Below are positions 1 through 8,339 of a stretch of DNA of 64,000 nt, in pieces. The position numbers were made by a program, and so were the translations under genes. The first letter of the stretch is position 1, and every line of letters starts with the position of its first letter. Origin of the DNA: an uncultured Alphaproteobacteria bacterium (GTDB lineage Bacteria > Pseudomonadota > Alphaproteobacteria > HIMB59 > GCA-002718135); NCBI GenBank assembly GCA_902618015.1, contig CACMYX010000001.1, positions 62,001 to 126,000 of the forward strand, read 5' to 3'. Under the pieces are notes generated by a model. That model was not told where the DNA came from and did no database searches. It was given only the letters and a program-made list of their open reading frames with translations.

Positions 1-2
1 AT

Positions 3-1193
3 GTATCCAAAGGTAAACAAAATAATTCTACTAAAGCCATATTAGAGCAACTAAAAAATAGAAGAATAAAGCAATTAAGTGCTGAAGAAAAACAATGGAA
101 TGATATTTCTGCAAAAGCAAATCAAAGAATAGAAGAATTAAATTCAAGGCAAAATACATTAATGAGTGAATTATCTAATCTCCAATCCGTTCCTGAAGAT
201 GTATCAAGTGAAAAATTAAAAATACAAAAGCTGATTGATGAAAATAAGACTTCTTATGAGCAAATAGCTGAGCAGCTTCGTCAAACTGAACAAAATTCTA
301 ATGAAATCAATAAGAAATTAAAATTAGAAGAAATTAAATTAAATGAACTACGAGAAGAGAGAATCAGAACTGAAGGTCAAATTAATACGATTAATGAAGC
401 AATTAAATTATTATCAACTCAGGTAAAAGAAAGATTGAGTATAGAACTAGAAGAACTTTACAATATTGGAGAAATCAATCCAAATAAAATTTTGGGTGAG
501 ACTAATGATTTAGAAAAAAAATTAGAAAGACTAATTGCTGAGCAAGAACGTCTAGGTGGTGTTAATCTTCTAGCAGAACAAGAATCCAAAGATTTAGAAG
601 AAAAAGTAAATACGATAAAGAAAGATCAAAGTGACCTTTTAAGTGCAATTGCAAAACTAAGAGAAGCAATTGATTCACTTAATACAGAAGGTAGACAACG
701 TTTACTTGCTGCATATGGAATAGTGAATGAAAATTTTCAAAAATTATTTACCAGGTTGTTTGGTGGTGGCAAGGCTTATCTAAAATTTACAGATGAATCA
801 GATCCCCTTCAAGCTGGTTTAGAAATATTTGCTAGTCCTCCCGGAAAAAAATTACAAAATCTAAATTTACTTTCTGGTGGTGAGCAGGCTCTTACTGCAT
901 TATCATTATTATTTGCTGTATTTTTATCAAACCCAGCTCCAATTTGTGTACTCGATGAGGTTGATGCACCATTAGATGATACTAATGTTGATAGATTTTG
1001 TTCATTAGTAGAGGAAATAGCAAAAACTTCTTCAACAAAATTCTTAGTTATAACTCATCATAGAATGACAATGGCAAGAGTAAATAGATTATTTGGTGTT
1101 ACCATGCCTGAGAAAGGTGTATCACAATTAGTTTCTGTTGATCTTGAAAAAGCAATCGAGATAAAAGAGCAAGATACTACAAATGAATTATAA
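3..1193 (+). CDS. smc: Chromosome segregation protein SMC, C-terminal part (5' truncated by window)
   Basis: The frame is open from base 3, so this is the 3' part of a longer gene and not a complete one starting at 162. The first roughly 250 visible residues are a Lys/Glu-rich coiled coil. The end is the C-terminal ATPase head, with the ABC signature LSGGEQALTALSLLFA and a Walker B segment ICVLDEVDAPLDD, followed by the H-loop region (ITHHRMTMA). SMC proteins dimerise and organise and segregate the chromosome with ScpA and ScpB. The stop overlaps the atpI start, so smc is likely co-transcribed with the F0 operon. Confidence 0.95.
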   Translation, partial: VSKGKQNNSTKAILEQLKNRRIKQLSAEEKQWNDISAKANQRIEELNSRQNTLMSELSNLQSVPEDVSSEKLKIQKLIDENKTSYEQIAEQLRQTEQNSNEINKKLKLEEIKLNELREERIRTEGQINTINEAIKLLSTQVKERLSIELEELYNIGEINPNKILGETNDLEKKLERLIAEQERLGGVNLLAEQESKDLEEKVNTIKKDQSDLLSAIAKLREAIDSLNTEGRQRLLAAYGIVNENFQKLFTRLFGGGKAYLKFTDESDPLQAGLEIFASPPGKKLQNLNLLSGGEQALTALSLLFAVFLSNPAPICVLDEVDAPLDDTNVDRFCSLVEEIAKTSSTKFLVITHHRMTMARVNRLFGVTMPEKGVSQLVSVDLEKAIEIKEQDTTNEL

Positions 1194-1470
1194 AAATAAA
1201 AATTTAGAAGAATTAGGTAAAAAAATTGATAATTTAGATAATCAAAATAAAGAACCTAATATTAAAAAAAAAGAAAGTGGTGCTGGATTTGGTTTTAAAA
1301 TTAGTACAGAAATTATAGCTGCACTAGTGGTTGGAGTTGGAATTGGGCTTATTGTGGATAATTACTTTAATACTAAACCTATAGGGTTAATTATTTTCTT
1401 CATATTTGGCGCATTAGCTGGATTTTTGAACGTTTATCGTGTAATGCGTCGCATTGAAAAGCAAAGGTAA
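1183..1470 (+). CDS. atpI: ATP synthase protein I (AtpI)
   Basis: A 95-aa protein with a charged N-terminus of about 35 residues and two predicted membrane helices (about residues 42-62 and 68-86) separated by a short loop, ending in a basic tail. This is the AtpI layout. AtpI assists assembly of the c-ring and possibly Mg2+ uptake. Its position directly before subunit a is the usual one. It overlaps smc by 11 bases. Confidence 0.9.
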   Translation: MNYKNKNLEELGKKIDNLDNQNKEPNIKKKESGAGFGFKISTEIIAALVVGVGIGLIVDNYFNTKPIGLIIFFIFGALAGFLNVYRVMRRIEKQR

Positions 1471-1491
1471 TTTTAATATTCAATAACAATT

Positions 1492-2226
1492 ATGGCCGCA
1501 AAAGACAGTCCACTAAAACAGTTCGAAATAGATCCAATATCTAATATTGAGCTTGGTGGCTATAATATTTCATTTACAAATTCGTCTTTTGCTATGCTGA
1601 TTACTGTTTTAGTAATTACTCTTTTTTTAACTTTAACAGTGAATACAAGATCAATCATCCCTTCTAGGATGCAGCTTATCTCAGAATTGATGTATAATTT
1701 TATAGCTCAGCTTCTCTCTGATACAGTTGGAGATAATGGAAAAAGGTATTTCCCATTTGTTTTCTCTTTATTCATGTTTGTGTTAATTGGCAATATGGTT
1801 GGTATGATACCATACCAATTTACATTCACGAGTCATATTATTGTTACATTTGCATTAGCTGCAGTTGTGTTTATTGGTGTAACTATTCTTGGATTTATTA
1901 ACCATGGAATTAAATTTTTTACATTCTTTTATATACCGGGTGTACCATTTTACATGCATCCACTGCTTATTCCTATTGAAGTAATTTCTTATTTATCAAG
2001 ACCTATAAGTTTATCAGTTAGATTATTTGCAAACATGCTGGCTGGTCACACACTATTAAAAGTATTTGCGGGTTTTGTTGTTTCCATGCCATTTTTTACT
2101 GGAGTTTTTCCTTTAGCTTTCATTGTAGCTTTAACAGGATTAGAAATTTTAATTGCTTTTTTGCAGGCATATGTGTTTGCAATACTGACGTGTTTATATA
2201 TTAACGATGCTTATCATTTACATTAA
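1492..2226 (+). CDS. atpB: F0F1 ATP synthase subunit a
   Basis: A 244-aa multi-pass membrane protein. The conserved helix with the essential arginine is visible (ISLSVRLFANMLAGHTLL, about residues 170-187), as is the C-terminal helix ending in YINDAYHLH. Subunit a forms the proton half-channels against the c-ring. Length is normal for alphaproteobacteria. It sits in the order atpI-B-E-F'-F. The F1 genes are not in the window, as expected for the split operons of this class. Confidence 0.97.
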   Translation: MAAKDSPLKQFEIDPISNIELGGYNISFTNSSFAMLITVLVITLFLTLTVNTRSIIPSRMQLISELMYNFIAQLLSDTVGDNGKRYFPFVFSLFMFVLIGNMVGMIPYQFTFTSHIIVTFALAAVVFIGVTILGFINHGIKFFTFFYIPGVPFYMHPLLIPIEVISYLSRPISLSVRLFANMLAGHTLLKVFAGFVVSMPFFTGVFPLAFIVALTGLEILIAFLQAYVFAILTCLYINDAYHLH

Positions 2227-2243
2227 TTAAAATAGGAGGACTT

Positions 2244-2468
2244 ATGGAAATTGAAGCAGCAAAAGTAATCGGAGCGGGTTTAGCCGTTATCGGTGTTATT
2301 GGATCAGGTATTGGAATTGGGAATATTTTCTCATCTTTTATTCAAGCAGTTGGAAGAAATCCAGCAGCAAGAGGTGAAGTTTTTACAATGACAATGTTAG
2401 GTTTCGCATTAGTTGAAGCGATTGCACTTTTCGCGCTAGTTATTGCGTTAGTTATTTTGTTTGGATAA
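2244..2468 (+). CDS. atpE: F0F1 ATP synthase subunit c
   Basis: A 74-aa hairpin of two helices. The polar loop carries R38-N39-P40, and the ion-binding carboxylate is E58 in the second helix, preceded by a glycine-rich first helix (residues 10-26). The Q..ES sodium-binding signature is absent, so this c-ring is probably proton-driven (inference). A strong Shine-Dalgarno (TAGGAGGA) lies 4-11 bases before the ATG, fitting the high stoichiometry of this subunit. Confidence 0.97.
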   Translation: MEIEAAKVIGAGLAVIGVIGSGIGIGNIFSSFIQAVGRNPAARGEVFTMTMLGFALVEAIALFALVIALVILFG

Positions 2469-2485
2469 AATATAATAATTAATTA

Positions 2486-2977
2486 ATGCCTCAATTAAAT
2501 CCAGAGTTTTTTGTTTCACAGCTCTTTTGGTTAGCTGTATTCTTTACTTTTCTATTTGTATTTTTATGGAGAGTATCTCTTCCAAGAATAGCTACAGTTT
2601 TAGAAAAAAGACAAAATAAAATAGATGAAAATTTATCATCAGCAAAAGAGCTTCAAGAACAGGCAATGGAAATTGAAAAAAAAATTAATGATCGAATTAA
2701 TAAGGCTAAACTAGAAACAGATGAGAAAATTAAAGAAACAATTAATGCTTTACAAGAAGATGTCTCTTCTCAACTTTCTTCACTTGATAAAGACTTAGAA
2801 AAAAAAGTTTCTGATGCAGAAAAAGAAATTTTAAAAAGTAAAGATGATCAAATGAAAAATATTAACAATGAAATAGCTAATATTACAAAACTGACTGTTG
2901 GGAAAATCACTGAAATAGAATTGTCAGACAATGAAATTAATAAAGTTATTGAAACACATAAAGGTAGTTTTAATTAA
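2486..2977 (+). CDS. atpF': F0F1 ATP synthase subunit b' (first b-type subunit)
   Basis: A 163-aa protein with one N-terminal membrane helix (about residues 10-28) followed by a long charged coiled coil, typical of the peripheral stalk. Paired b-type genes are normal in photosynthetic and other alphaproteobacteria, and the gene nearest atpE is usually called b'. It joins the next gene with a TAATG stop/start overlap. Confidence 0.93.
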   Translation: MPQLNPEFFVSQLFWLAVFFTFLFVFLWRVSLPRIATVLEKRQNKIDENLSSAKELQEQAMEIEKKINDRINKAKLETDEKIKETINALQEDVSSQLSSLDKDLEKKVSDAEKEILKSKDDQMKNINNEIANITKLTVGKITEIELSDNEINKVIETHKGSFN

Positions 2978-3462
2978 TGTTTTCTGATCCACAATTTTGG
3001 GTTGCAGTATCTTTTATTCTATTTATTGGAGCTATTTTTAATCCAGTACGAAAAATTCTTACATCTAGTTTAGATGCTCAAATAAAAGATATAAAAAATA
3101 AAATAGATGAAGTTGAGAATTTAAGAAATGAAGCTCAAAAAGCTTTAGATGAATTAAAAGAGAGAGAAACTAAGGTAGAAAAGGAAATACAAAATCTTAA
3201 TTTGGAATCTGAAAAAAAAATAGCTGAACTGAAAGATATATCTACCTCTAAATTAACTGATCAAATTGAAAAAAGAAAAATATTAGCTGAAAATAAGATT
3301 GAACAATTAGTAAGAGATACCAATAACTCTATAAAAAATTATATTTCAAGTATTGCGATAGAGGCTACGAGAAATATTCTACTTCAAAATCTCAGTAAGG
3401 ATAAAAAGTCTGCATTAATTGAAGAATCTATTACCGAATTTAACACTGTTTTAAAGAATTAA
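2977..3462 (+). CDS. atpF: F0F1 ATP synthase subunit b
   Basis: A 161-aa protein with a single N-terminal membrane helix (about residues 5-22) and a coiled-coil stalk rich in Lys/Glu. Together with b' it forms the heterodimeric stator connecting F0 to the F1 delta subunit. It is the last gene of the F0 operon. The 112 bases that follow hold no gene and only weak AT-rich inverted repeats. Confidence 0.93.
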   Translation: MFSDPQFWVAVSFILFIGAIFNPVRKILTSSLDAQIKDIKNKIDEVENLRNEAQKALDELKERETKVEKEIQNLNLESEKKIAELKDISTSKLTDQIEKRKILAENKIEQLVRDTNNSIKNYISSIAIEATRNILLQNLSKDKKSALIEESITEFNTVLKN

Positions 3463-3574
3463 AAGTAGATTAATCAGACTAAATATTTGAATATAATATT
3501 AAGAAATTAACATTAAAAGATTTGTAAAATCTATAGTATTATTAATTAACTGAAATTAATGTTAGCAAATTTAA

Positions 3575-4516
3575 ATGACAAAAAAACTTAATATCTTTCT
3601 TGCAGGACCTCGGGGTTTTTGTGCTGGTGTGGATAGGGCGATAGAAATGGTTAAAGGTGCTCTTAAAAAATATGGTGCACCAGTATATGTTCGTCATGAA
3701 ATAGTGCATAATAAATTTGTTGTTGAAAATCTCAAATCACAGGGAGCTATTTTTGTAGAAGAATTAAATGAGATTGAAGATAAAAGCAGGCCAGTTATCT
3801 TTTCTGCACATGGTGTTCCAAAAGCAGTGCCCGAGGAAGCATTAAATTTGAATTTAATATATTATGATGCAACATGTCCACTTGTTAGCAAAATTCATAA
3901 GGAGGTGGAAAATTTTGATAAAAAAAATCTCCCCGTTATTTTAATTGGTCATAGGAATCATCCTGAAGTTATTGGAACTATGGGTCAAACCAATAAAGAA
4001 ATTTATTTGGTAGAAAAAGTTGAGGATGTAAAAAAGTTACCCTTTGAACAGAATGATAAGATTGCGTATGTAACTCAGACAACTCTATCAGTAGATGATA
4101 CGAAAGATATAATAAAAGAGATAAAATTGCATTTTAAGAATGTTATAGAACCGAAAAAGAATGATATTTGTTATGCTACAACAAATAGGCAAGAGGCTGT
4201 TAAAAAAATAGCTAATCAATGTGATTATTTTTTAGTAATTGGTGCAAGTAATTCTTCAAATTCTTTAAGATTAGTTGAAGTAGCAAAAAATTATGGGTCA
4301 AAAAAAGCTATTTTAGTAGAAGATGTTGATTCCTTGAATTTGAATATATTTCAGGAATCTGAAAATATAGGAATAACAGCAAGCGCATCATCACCAGAAA
4401 TACTTGTTAAAAAACTTCTTGATAATTTGACTAAAAATTTTGAAGTGCAAGTTAATGAAGGACATTATCAAAAAGAAGATGTATTTTTTAAAGTTCCACA
4501 AAAACTAAACGTATAA
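3575..4516 (+). CDS. ispH: 4-hydroxy-3-methylbut-2-enyl diphosphate reductase
   Basis: A 313-aa LytB/IspH protein catalysing the last step of the MEP isoprenoid pathway (HMBPP to IPP and DMAPP). The three cysteines that hold the iron-sulfur cluster are visible at C16 (GFCAGVDRA), C101 (ATCPL) and C199 (DICYATTNRQ). The conserved histidines H41 (RHEIVHN) and H126 region (GHRNHPE) are also present. It is followed after 3 bases by thrB and then rnhA, an alphaproteobacterial gene order. Confidence 0.97.
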   Translation: MTKKLNIFLAGPRGFCAGVDRAIEMVKGALKKYGAPVYVRHEIVHNKFVVENLKSQGAIFVEELNEIEDKSRPVIFSAHGVPKAVPEEALNLNLIYYDATCPLVSKIHKEVENFDKKNLPVILIGHRNHPEVIGTMGQTNKEIYLVEKVEDVKKLPFEQNDKIAYVTQTTLSVDDTKDIIKEIKLHFKNVIEPKKNDICYATTNRQEAVKKIANQCDYFLVIGASNSSNSLRLVEVAKNYGSKKAILVEDVDSLNLNIFQESENIGITASASSPEILVKKLLDNLTKNFEVQVNEGHYQKEDVFFKVPQKLNV

Positions 4517-4519
4517 AAA

Positions 4520-5470
4520 ATGGCAGTTTTTACTAAACTATTAAAGGAGGATATAGAAACCTTTATATCTGACTACACAATTGGTGATTTAGAGAACTTT
4601 GAAGAAATAGTTGATGGGATAGAAAACTCAAATTTTAAAATTTTTTGTAACAATAAACCATATATTTTAACAATTTTTGAAAAAAGAGTAACTGAAGAAG
4701 AATTACCTTTTTTTATAAATTTAAAAAACTTTTTAAATAAAAATAATTTTAAATGTCCTAAAGCAATCTCAGATAAAAATGGAAAAATATTAAAAAGAAT
4801 AAAAAATAAAACTGCTGTTATTATATCCTTTCTAGAAGGTAAAAGTATTGAAAAGCCAAACTTAGCAATGTGTAAAGAAGTTGGGAAAATGATTGCTAAT
4901 TTACACAATCTTACCTTAAAGTTTGATGAAAAAAGACCAAACAGTTTAGATTTGAAGGATTGGAAAAATATTTACAAAAAATGTCTTAATAATAAATCAA
5001 AAGAATTTAACGAAACAATGTATTTGTTAAAAAATGAAATAGATTATTTAGAAAATTATTGGCCAACCAATATTCCTTGTGGCGTCATTCATGCTGATTT
5101 GTTTAGAGACAATATTTTTTTTAAAAATGAACAAATTTCTGGAGTAATAGATTTCTATTTTTCATGTTATTACTTTTATGTGTACGACATAGCTATCGTA
5201 ATTAATGATTGGTGCTTTAGTGAGAATGGAAAAAAATTTAACAAACAAAACTGCTTAACAATTCTGGAAGAATATCAAAAACTGAGAAAATTAAGTGATC
5301 TTGAAAAGATATCATTGAATATTTTATTAAGAGCCGCAGCTGTTAGGATATTAAGTACAAGAATGCACGATTATATTTTTCATCCCCCTAATGCAGTCGT
5401 TGTTAAAAAAGACCCCTTTGAATATTTAAATATTCTAAAATGGCACCAACAAAATGAAATTTTAGTATAA
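4520..5470 (+). CDS. thrB: Homoserine kinase (ThrB, APH-like fold)
   Basis: A 316-aa protein of the aminoglycoside-phosphotransferase-like homoserine kinase type found in alphaproteobacteria, not the GHMP type of E. coli. The catalytic loop is H191-A-D193 with N198 (VIHADLFRDNIFF) and the metal-binding Asp is D211 (GVIDFYF). It phosphorylates homoserine for threonine synthesis. The partner thrC lies far away at 40695-42071. It overlaps rnhA by one base. Confidence 0.92.
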   Translation: MAVFTKLLKEDIETFISDYTIGDLENFEEIVDGIENSNFKIFCNNKPYILTIFEKRVTEEELPFFINLKNFLNKNNFKCPKAISDKNGKILKRIKNKTAVIISFLEGKSIEKPNLAMCKEVGKMIANLHNLTLKFDEKRPNSLDLKDWKNIYKKCLNNKSKEFNETMYLLKNEIDYLENYWPTNIPCGVIHADLFRDNIFFKNEQISGVIDFYFSCYYFYVYDIAIVINDWCFSENGKKFNKQNCLTILEEYQKLRKLSDLEKISLNILLRAAAVRILSTRMHDYIFHPPNAVVVKKDPFEYLNILKWHQQNEILV

Positions 5471-5898
5471 TGATAAATATTTATACTGATGGAGCATGTT
5501 CTGGTAATCCTGGCAAAGGTGGGTGGGGAGTTGTTATTTTAAATAATAACAAAGAGATATTATTAAATGGGGGAGATCAACTTACAACTAATAATAAAAT
5601 GGAACTTACAGCAGCAATAAAAGCACTAGAATATTTTAAAGATAAAAAAGATTTAATCATTTATACAGACAGCAAATATGTAAAAGATGGAATTGAAACC
5701 TGGATTATAAATTGGAAAAAAAATGGATGGAAGACATCAACAAAAAAAATAGTGAAAAATAAAGAATTATGGATGCAATTAGATAATCTAATAAACAAAC
5801 ATAATGTAACTTGGAAGTGGGTTAAAGGTCACGCGGGTTTCGAATTTAATGAAAAAGCTGATGAACTAGCTAGGAAATATATTGAAAGTAATATTTAG
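5470..5898 (+). CDS. rnhA: Ribonuclease HI
   Basis: A 142-aa type 1 RNase H that degrades RNA in RNA:DNA hybrids. The catalytic set D7 (TDGACSGNPG), E45 (NKMELTAAI), D67 (YTDSKYV), H121 (KGHAG) and D131 (EKADELA) is complete and spaced as in the E. coli enzyme. Its start codon overlaps the thrB stop (TAATG). Confidence 0.97.
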   Translation: MINIYTDGACSGNPGKGGWGVVILNNNKEILLNGGDQLTTNNKMELTAAIKALEYFKDKKDLIIYTDSKYVKDGIETWIINWKKNGWKTSTKKIVKNKELWMQLDNLINKHNVTWKWVKGHAGFEFNEKADELARKYIESNI

Positions 5899-6445
5899 TT
5901 TATTTTTTATTTTTCTGTATTGTAAACAAAGTTTTGCAAATGATTTATGGACTATAGATAAAAATATTTCTAGCATAGAATTTGAAGTTCCAGTTTTGTT
6001 TGCAAAAAATGTTACTGGTAAATTTAATACATTTGATGGTTTCGTTTCCTTGGATTTATCTAATCAAAATAATAATAAAGCACTTATAAATGTTAGGATT
6101 GATAGTTTAGACTTAAATTATAAACGATATAAAGATTTAGTACTCAGTGAGGTTTTCTTTGATGCTCAAAAATTTCCTTTAGGCCTTATTGATACAAATA
6201 ATTTTAACTTTAATTACGAAGATAATAAAATTAATTTAATAGGTGAATTAACAATAAAAGGTAAAAGTCAAAATATCCCTATTGATATTGAAATTATAAA
6301 ATTGGCTAGCGAGTTGGTTCAAGTAAAAAGCAAGATATTTTTTTCTAGGAATGAGTTTAATATTGGCACTGGTAATTGGAAAAATACATCAATTCTTAAA
6401 GATGAAATAAAAATAAAAGCAAATATTTTTCTTTTTAAAGAATAG
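5882..6445 (+). CDS. YceI-family periplasmic protein, TTG start
   Basis: A 187-aa protein with a signal peptide (KVIFSLFFIFLYCKQSFAN, cleavage likely after A19) followed by a YceI lipocalin-like beta-barrel (WTIDKNISSIEFEVP; IKGKSQNIPIDIEI). YceI proteins bind polyisoprenoid or amide lipids in the periplasm. No ATG precedes the signal peptide. The start is taken as TTG at 5882, overlapping the rnhA end by 17 bases, with AGGA at 5872-5875 six bases upstream. This is the only reading that keeps the signal peptide. Confidence 0.85.
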   Translation: MKVIFSLFFIFLYCKQSFANDLWTIDKNISSIEFEVPVLFAKNVTGKFNTFDGFVSLDLSNQNNNKALINVRIDSLDLNYKRYKDLVLSEVFFDAQKFPLGLIDTNNFNFNYEDNKINLIGELTIKGKSQNIPIDIEIIKLASELVQVKSKIFFSRNEFNIGTGNWKNTSILKDEIKIKANIFLFKE

Positions 6446-6450
6446 TGAAT

Positions 6451-7215
6451 TTATCTAAGTGTATATCCGCCGTCTACAACTAATACTTCACCTGTAATGT
6501 AACTTGAAGCAGGGCTACATAAAAAAAGTGCTGCAGATGCAATTTCACTTGGTTTACCCATTCTTTTAAGGGGTGTCATGTTATTCCATGTTTCATACCA
6601 ATGTTCATCTTCTTTATTTAATTTAGTCATTTCTGTGTCGATATAACCAGGTGCAATAGCATTCACACGGATATTGTTTTCAGCAAAATCACTTGCTAAA
6701 CTTTTTGTTAACATATGTACAGCAGCTTTTGATGCATTATAAGCCACTTGAGGTTGAGGAATATTTGATACTAATCCAGATATTGAACCTATGTTTAAAA
6801 TCACTCCTTCACCTTGTTTTTTCATTTGTGGTAAAACAGAACGACACATCCTAAAAACAGAATCAACATTTGTATTCATAATTTTATCTAATAATTTATC
6901 ATCAAATTCTTCCATAGTACCATGTTGAGCAACACCAGCATTGTTAACTAAGATATCAATTGAATTATATTTTTCTAAAACAAAATTTATAATTTTTTGA
7001 GGCTCATTAGGATCAGTAATATCACCTTGTAAGAAAGAAACATCATAATTTGCATCTTTAAGACTTTTGAGTCCAGAATATTTATCTGTTCTACTAGTGA
7101 CAATTATCTTTGCGCCAGCCTCTCCAAGAGCGTGTGCAATAGATAGACCAATTCCTCTTGTTCCACCTGTTACAATAGCAACTTTATTAGTTAATTTAAA
7201 ATGATCAAAAATCAT
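6451..7215 (-). CDS. SDR-family NAD(P)-dependent oxidoreductase
   Basis: A classical short-chain dehydrogenase of about 254 aa. The Rossmann motif TGGTRGIG, NNAG and the catalytic Tyr/Lys pair in YNASK are present, and it ends in a typical SPASSYITGEVLVVDGG stretch. It probably oxidises a sugar or polyol hydroxyl, given the divergent polyol dehydrogenase genes at 7302. The first ATG (7215) is used; a TTG at 7227 is the alternative. Neither has a clear Shine-Dalgarno. The exact substrate cannot be read from the sequence. Confidence 0.88.
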   Translation of the reverse strand: MIFDHFKLTNKVAIVTGGTRGIGLSIAHALGEAGAKIIVTSRTDKYSGLKSLKDANYDVSFLQGDITDPNEPQKIINFVLEKYNSIDILVNNAGVAQHGTMEEFDDKLLDKIMNTNVDSVFRMCRSVLPQMKKQGEGVILNIGSISGLVSNIPQPQVAYNASKAAVHMLTKSLASDFAENNIRVNAIAPGYIDTEMTKLNKEDEHWYETWNNMTPLKRMGKPSEIASAALFLCSPASSYITGEVLVVDGGYTLR

Positions 7216-7301
7216 CAATACATACAATATGTTAACAAAGTAGAAATTTCATTAAAAATTATAATAATTTATATTTAAAAATATGCTATTTATTAACAAA
7301 C

Positions 7302-8339
7302 ATGAAAGCATTAGTTTTAGAAAAAAAACTTGAATTGAATCTAAGAGATATAGATTTACCAAACAAGGTTAGTTCAAATGATGTAAAAATCAATATGCAT
7401 ACTGTTGGTATATGTGGTTCAGATATTCACTATTATAAACATGGAAAAATTGGGCAATGGCATGTTAATGCACCAATGGTTTTGGGACATGAAGGCTCAG
7501 GAACAATTATCGAAGTGGGTACAAATGTGAAAGATTTAAAAGTGGGTGACAGAGTTTGTGTTGAACCTCAGATTGTTAGTAAAAGTACAAAAGAATATAA
7601 ACTTGGTATTTATAATTATGATCAAAAAGTAAAATTTTGGGCTACACCACCTATTCATGGTTGTTTAACACCTGAGGTTGTATTTCCAAGTGATATGGTT
7701 TTTAAAATACCAGACAATCTCTCTTATGCTGAAGGAGCAATGGTTGAGCCTTTAGCAGTAGGTATGCAAGGAGTAACAAAAGCAAAAATAAAACCTGGTC
7801 AAATTGGATTAGTAATGGGATGTGGGCCAATTGGATTGGTTACAGCCCTTGCCGCTTTAGCTGGAGGATGTGCAAAAGTTTATATTGCTGACATTTTAAG
7901 TGAAAAATTAAAAATGTGTGATTATTATCCTGATCTTATTCCCATAGATATATCCAAAGAAAATTTAGAAACAAAAATTATGGATGAAACTAATGGATGG
8001 GGAGTTGATAGGTTTTTTGAATGTAGCGGAGCAGTAAAAGCATATGAAGCTATTTTTACTTGCTGTTCACCTGGCGCACATGTTGTCTTAATTGGAAATA
8101 ATGCTGAACCAGTACCAATGAATTGGGCTATACTATTTTCTAAAGGTCTTGAGTTTCAAACTGTGCATAGGTATTCACATCAATATGAACCATCAATAAG
8201 ACTACTTGAACGAGGAAAAATTAATGTTAAGCCGATGATTACACATACCTTTAAATTTGAAGAAAGTGTTGAAGCATTTTTACGAGCAGCAGAACATAGA
8301 CCCACCGATGTAAAGCTTCAAATAAAAATTGATGAATAG
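7302..8339 (+). CDS. Zinc-type polyol dehydrogenase (sorbitol/xylitol dehydrogenase-like MDR)
   Basis: A 345-aa medium-chain dehydrogenase. Catalytic zinc ligands are C38 (GICGSD) with H63-E64 (LGHEGSG), and the NAD-binding motif is GCGPIG at 173-178. GSDIHYYKHGKIG is typical of sorbitol and xylitol dehydrogenases. The loop that normally holds the structural zinc (about residues 88-112) contains no cysteine. The gene overlaps a mannitol-type dehydrogenase and faces a xylulokinase, which suggests oxidation of a pentitol or hexitol to a ketose. Confidence 0.88.
   Translation: MKALVLEKKLELNLRDIDLPNKVSSNDVKINMHTVGICGSDIHYYKHGKIGQWHVNAPMVLGHEGSGTIIEVGTNVKDLKVGDRVCVEPQIVSKSTKEYKLGIYNYDQKVKFWATPPIHGCLTPEVVFPSDMVFKIPDNLSYAEGAMVEPLAVGMQGVTKAKIKPGQIGLVMGCGPIGLVTALAALAGGCAKVYIADILSEKLKMCDYYPDLIPIDISKENLETKIMDETNGWGVDRFFECSGAVKAYEAIFTCCSPGAHVVLIGNNAEPVPMNWAILFSKGLEFQTVHRYSHQYEPSIRLLERGKINVKPMITHTFKFEESVEAFLRAAEHRPTDVKLQIKIDE

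Noticed and set aside
2244-2468. Sodium-dependent c-ring
   Set aside because: The Gln and Glu-Ser residues typical of sodium-binding c subunits are not present; only E58 is seen.
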